This document shows, one piece after another, positions 60,584 through 64,000 of a stretch of DNA of 64,000 nucleotides. The number at the start of each line of letters is the position of its first letter. The first letter of the stretch is position 1. Below the pieces are notes generated by a model. That model was not told the origin of the DNA, searched no databases, and worked only from the letters and a program-made list of their open reading frames with translations. The position numbers were made by a program, and so were the translations under genes. This DNA comes from an uncultured Treponema sp. (lineage in GTDB: Bacteria > Spirochaetota > Spirochaetia > Treponematales > Treponemataceae): assembly GCF_946187725.1 (NCBI RefSeq), contig NZ_CAMHSK010000001.1:124001-188000 (forward strand). Reading direction: 5' to 3'.

Positions 60584-63523
60584 ATGTCTGATGTGAACAC
60601 TTTGTTGGACCGGGCAAAATCAGCTTTGATTGCCCATGATTATTCTCTTGCGGCTAAAATTTTCAAGAATTTGATCATGGAAGCTCCTGACAATCTCGAT
60701 TACAAAATGCAGCTTGGAAATCTTTACACAAAGGCTGGTAAAGATGACCAGGCTTTGACTATTTTTCAGCAGGTCGAGAAAGCTGATCCGGCGAATTTTG
60801 AGGCTCGAATTGCAATATCAGGAATTTATCGCCGTCAGCAAAAATATGAAGAGTCAGTGACGATTCTGAAAAACGCACTTGAAACTTGTGAAGAAAATCA
60901 AAAGACAAGAGCGAAAATTTCTTATAATCTCGGTTTCACTTATCGTCTCATGGGAAAATATGACGAGGCGATTCAGTGTTTTGAGGAAGTCGTTGAAGAA
61001 AATCCGTCCGATGTCCTTGCAAATAATCATCTTGGAGCAATTTACGCTCTTCAGGGCAAGCATACTAAGGCAATCGAAGCATACAATCGCGGTCTAAAAT
61101 TTGATGCCAATCATCCGATTCTTCAATTCAATATCGCAAAAAGTTATGCGGAAATCGGTGAGAGAGCCAAGGCACTCAATTTCTTTGAAGGCGCCCTTCG
61201 TGCAAAACCGGGCTGGACTGATGCCATTGAAGCATATGCTGACCTTCTTCTGAATGTGAACAAAGTCAGTGAGGCAGATGAAATCGTAAATCAGGCGTTG
61301 AAGCTCAATCCTGATGATGTAAAAATCCATACTGCAAAGGGTAATATTTTCAACCGTCAGAGCATTTTTGAAGATGCGGAAGTTGAATATAAAAAGGCCC
61401 TTGATGTTGATGAAGGCTATCGAAACGCACTCACAGGACTTGCACACGCTCTCGAAAGTCAGGGAAAAACTCTTGATGCGGTTGAGGTCATCTCTCATGC
61501 TGAAAAATTGAATCCGAATGATGTGAAACTTATCAAACAGTCGGCATCGATTCATATTTCGGCAAATGATTTTGGCACGGCGCTGGCTAAAATCGAAAAA
61601 TTGCAGGAAACTGACAAAAATGATGTTCAGACATTAAATCTTCTTGGTCAGTATTATATTTGCACTGGCTCGAACGAAAAGGCCGAAGAATGTTTCACCA
61701 GAATCAAAAAAATCAATCCTGATTATAATGAAGTTTATCGTGATTGGGGCCGAAGATTCGTTCAAATTGGTGACGAAAAGCGCTCGGAACCGTATTTGCA
61801 GGCCGCGATTCAGAAAAATCCGAAAGATGCAATTGCAATGGTTTACCTCGGTGAACTTTATGAAAAACAGAATCAGCTTGGAAAGGCACTCCAGCTTTAC
61901 AAAAAGGCAAGCAATGCCGATTCATTCAATCACCGTTCAAAGGCCGCATCCGAAAGAATCATAGGCGATGATGACAGCCTTGCTTCAATCGATTTTTCAG
62001 GAAATTCGGGTAACAGTGTAGATTATGACAGTCTTTTCTCAGGTGGAAAACTGGATTCTGAAACCACTGAACCTGAAGTCGAGACGGAAGTTCCAGAAAA
62101 TTTACCTGAGACCGAAAATTCAACGGATTCAGTAGATTCTGTGGATTCAGCTGATGTTACTGCTGAAAGTGCAAATTCTAACGAAGAAGAGAAGCCACTC
62201 GAAGCGGATGAACTTGTCTCTGATGAAATGAATTTTGATGAAATTGCCGAAAGTATGGGCGATTCAGAGCCAGCGGAAGAAGAGAATGAACTTTCCGAAG
62301 AACAGAACACAGAAGAAGAAAATCCAGCCGAAGAATCAGAAGAAAAATCTGAAAATGTAGATTTTAATATGGAAATGCTTGCTGACCCGGAAGCTGACTC
62401 AGAAAATCTGGACTCAGTTGCCGAAAAAATGGATGATAATATGCTTGAGAATGAAGGTGAACAGCTGCTTGAGACAGAAGACCTTGCTGAACCTGTTTTT
62501 GCAGAAGAAAGCGAAAATTCTGACTATGCGGAAAATGGAAACGGTGAATCTGAAGTCGTTGAGGTAGAAACACCTGCTGCGGCCAGAAAAGAAATTTCTG
62601 ATGATTCTCTTGATATGCTTGAAGCTCAGATAAAGCGTGCTGCAGAACTTGCTGAAAAGGCGAATTATGCCGCTCAAAGTGCATGGGAAGCTGCATCCCA
62701 GGCAGCAGATGCGGCTCAGGCAGCTGAAGAAGCAAAGAAGATTGAAACCCTGGCTGTAAACGAATTGAAACTGCAGCCCGAAATACAGGAAGAAATCCCG
62801 GAGGAAACTCAGGAAGAGTCAGAGCCAGAGGTTCAGGAATCTGAAGTTGATGAAGAAGTTCTGACGGAAGAAGAAACCTTGCCGGAACCAGAGTCTCAGA
62901 AATCGAATATTGAAGAAGAATTCCACTCGGAAGAAGAAATTCAACTAGAACCAGAGCCAGAACCGCGATTTGAAACAGAGATTGAAGAAGATGAAAAAGA
63001 AACAGTTGCGGAATCTGAAAAAACAGTGGAAAATATAGGTACTGAAGAAATTCTGGAGGACGATATGCAAGAAGAGACCGCAGAAAAAACAGTTCCAAAA
63101 GTTGATGATTTGACCTTGCGCCGTGCAATTGATATGCTTCCGTCAATTATCGCCGCAATCGAAGACAGGAGCCTTCTTTACAGATTCAGGTCTTTCCTTT
63201 CAATGTTCAAGTCTCTCCGTGAGATGCTCGAATTCTTGCCGGATGAGCAGCGAAACGAATTCATGACCAGCCAGAATCGTCTTCTTCTTGATTATGTGAT
63301 TTCAAAGCTTTCTGGAAAGCCTGGCCTTTATGCTACAACCAAGGCACTCATTCGTTCAGGTTTGATTCATGAAAACAAAAGTGCAAAGCCAACTGAAAAG
63401 GAAGGGCTGGAGCTCGTAAAGGAAGTTTTGGGCGACCTTCGCGAACTCTCAGAAAGCCTCGAAGATGAGACATTGCGTATTGTTCTCAACAACGAGGCAG
63501 ATACTCTCGAAAAAGCAATTTAG
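60584..63523 (+). CDS. Large TPR protein with acidic repeats and coiled coil
   Basis: 979 residues, cytoplasmic by lack of a signal. About twelve tetratricopeptide repeats fill residues 1-450 (for example DYKMQLGNLYTKAGKDDQAL, ISYNLGFTYRLMGKYDEAIQ, AIAMVYLGELYEKQNQLGKA). Then comes a Glu/Ser/Asp-rich acidic region (about 470-690), an Ala-rich coiled coil (AQIKRAAELAEKANYAAQSA), a second Glu-rich run and a conserved-looking C-terminal helical domain (LRRAIDMLPSIIAAIEDRSL). A protein-protein scaffold; no enzymatic motif. The ribosome site GGAG is upstream. A terminator follows. Confidence 0.88.
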   Translation: MSDVNTLLDRAKSALIAHDYSLAAKIFKNLIMEAPDNLDYKMQLGNLYTKAGKDDQALTIFQQVEKADPANFEARIAISGIYRRQQKYEESVTILKNALETCEENQKTRAKISYNLGFTYRLMGKYDEAIQCFEEVVEENPSDVLANNHLGAIYALQGKHTKAIEAYNRGLKFDANHPILQFNIAKSYAEIGERAKALNFFEGALRAKPGWTDAIEAYADLLLNVNKVSEADEIVNQALKLNPDDVKIHTAKGNIFNRQSIFEDAEVEYKKALDVDEGYRNALTGLAHALESQGKTLDAVEVISHAEKLNPNDVKLIKQSASIHISANDFGTALAKIEKLQETDKNDVQTLNLLGQYYICTGSNEKAEECFTRIKKINPDYNEVYRDWGRRFVQIGDEKRSEPYLQAAIQKNPKDAIAMVYLGELYEKQNQLGKALQLYKKASNADSFNHRSKAASERIIGDDDSLASIDFSGNSGNSVDYDSLFSGGKLDSETTEPEVETEVPENLPETENSTDSVDSVDSADVTAESANSNEEEKPLEADELVSDEMNFDEIAESMGDSEPAEEENELSEEQNTEEENPAEESEEKSENVDFNMEMLADPEADSENLDSVAEKMDDNMLENEGEQLLETEDLAEPVFAEESENSDYAENGNGESEVVEVETPAAARKEISDDSLDMLEAQIKRAAELAEKANYAAQSAWEAASQAADAAQAAEEAKKIETLAVNELKLQPEIQEEIPEETQEESEPEVQESEVDEEVLTEEETLPEPESQKSNIEEEFHSEEEIQLEPEPEPRFETEIEEDEKETVAESEKTVENIGTEEILEDDMQEETAEKTVPKVDDLTLRRAIDMLPSIIAAIEDRSLLYRFRSFLSMFKSLREMLEFLPDEQRNEFMTSQNRLLLDYVISKLSGKPGLYATTKALIRSGLIHENKSAKPTEKEGLELVKEVLGDLRELSESLEDETLRIVLNNEADTLEKAI

Positions 63524-63530
63524 GAAAACA

Positions 63531-63558
63531 CTGATTAATTCAATGGAGAATTAATCAG
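63531..63558. terminator. Bidirectional hairpin between convergent genes
   Basis: A perfect 11-bp stem (CTGATTAATTC / GAATTAATCAG) with a 6-nt loop in the 42-bp gap between the TPR gene and the peptidase gene. AT-rich, no long T-run; it likely serves both convergent transcripts. Confidence 0.6.
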
Positions 63559-63565
63559 CACTTCC

Positions 63566-64000
63566 TTAGATTCTGATAATCTTAGAATGTGTCAAAACCT
63601 CATTGCCGGTTTCGGTGATGAGGACATCGTTTTCAAGACGGACGCCGCCAAGTTCCGGGTCGTAGAGGCCTGGCTCCAGAGTGACAATCATTCCAGCCTT
63701 AAAAAGAAGGTCATCTGGGTGTTTGGGGGTTACGCGCGGGAATTCATGGATTTCAAGACCGATTCCGTGACCAAGCGTGTGCGGCATGGTGCGTTTTGCC
63801 TTTGAGAAAACCAAATCAGCAGCTTCGGCTGCTTTTTTTATTGGCGAGCCAGCTTTGTAAAGCGGAAGAGCTTGTTCTGCCGCCTTTTCTACGAGTGCAA
63901 GAAGTTCTTCCTGTTTGGCATTGAGCGGGCCTTTTGCGACAGTCAAAGTTGTATCGCTTGTGTAGCCTTCATAAACAACACCGAAGTCGAGGATTGAAAG
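63566..64000 (-). CDS. Xaa-Pro aminopeptidase (M24 family), truncated by the window edge
   Basis: Only the C-terminal 144 residues are inside the window; the open frame runs to base 64000 without a start. The M24 dimetal site can be followed: Asp in LDFGVVYEGYTSDTT (two Asp), His in TLGHGIGLEIHE, Glu in VTLEPGLY and the last Glu in GVRLENDVLIT. The spacing is that of aminopeptidase P / Xaa-Pro peptidases, which remove N-terminal residues before proline and help in peptide use. The N-terminal creatinase-like domain must lie outside. Confidence 0.92.
   Translation of the reverse strand, partial: LSILDFGVVYEGYTSDTTLTVAKGPLNAKQEELLALVEKAAEQALPLYKAGSPIKKAAEAADLVFSKAKRTMPHTLGHGIGLEIHEFPRVTPKHPDDLLFKAGMIVTLEPGLYDPELGGVRLENDVLITETGNEVLTHSKIIRI

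Noticed and set aside
62364-63146. 260-codon minus-strand frame opposite the acidic part of the TPR gene
   Set aside because: Leu/Phe/Gln/Pro-rich product is the expected complement of GAA/GAG-rich coding sequence.

Overview
The window looks like chromosomal DNA of a spirochaete, most probably a host-associated Treponema. This is inferred from gene content (type III glutamine synthetase, RND efflux with a PG0541-type partner, FecR/CHASE2 signalling, many lipoproteins, a MinD-like ATPase beside lgt) and from the moderate-to-low GC seen by eye. No rRNA, tRNA, CRISPR array, intact insertion sequence or prophage was found. Two decayed fragments resembling Rpn/PD-(D/E)XK family genes, one frameshifted gene and several families of small structured repeats are present.

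Layout. 0-5 kb: an uncharacterised protein facing clpP, then a GNAT acetyltransferase, a DbpA-type RNA-binding protein and a glyoxalase-II-like hydrolase. 4.8-12.1 kb: a phosphoesterase and a lipoprotein, then a three-gene minus-strand operon (FecR-domain protein, barrel-like protein, small secreted protein) divergent from a 962-residue CHASE2 adenylate/guanylate cyclase. 12.1-12.5 kb: two related foldback elements of about 190-210 bp. 12.6-18.3 kb: a TolC/adaptor/RND/PG0541 efflux operon. 18.3-24.2 kb: a 1470-residue Ig-like lipoprotein flanked by gene remnants. 24.2-31.4 kb: glnN, era, an rRNA/tRNA methyltransferase, a KDG-type sugar kinase, a GerMN-domain protein and an unknown secreted protein.

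31.5-43.2 kb is a fructan or sucrose utilisation locus. It has fructokinase, a LacI regulator and a surface GH32 lipoprotein on the minus strand. On the plus strand are a porin-like protein, an FGE-fold lipoprotein without catalytic cysteines, two ABC permeases, a binding lipoprotein and a cytoplasmic GH32. Half-sites TTGTGCAT recur at its promoters. The logic is: secreted GH32 trims fructan, the porin admits products, the ABC importer (ATPase not in the window) takes them up, intracellular GH32 releases fructose and fructokinase phosphorylates it.

43.2-64 kb: proS; a MinD-like ATPase/lgt/peptide-ABC run in which each boundary except that between the binding protein and the first permease is a 4-base overlap; ctp, rsmE, a WecG/TagA glycosyltransferase and an AAA+ sigma-54-type activator without an HTH; trmJ and a membrane diguanylate cyclase; uvrC; a LamG/Fn3 protein; a large TPR protein; and a truncated Xaa-Pro peptidase at the right edge.

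Two genome-level patterns stand out. First, about a dozen genes have a sigma-70-like -10 box ending only 6-8 nt before the ATG and no Shine-Dalgarno, suggesting leaderless mRNAs. Second, several repeat families recur: heptamer repeats inside coding sequences, foldback elements with four matching arms, and hairpins sharing a CATCCATG tip on unrelated stems.
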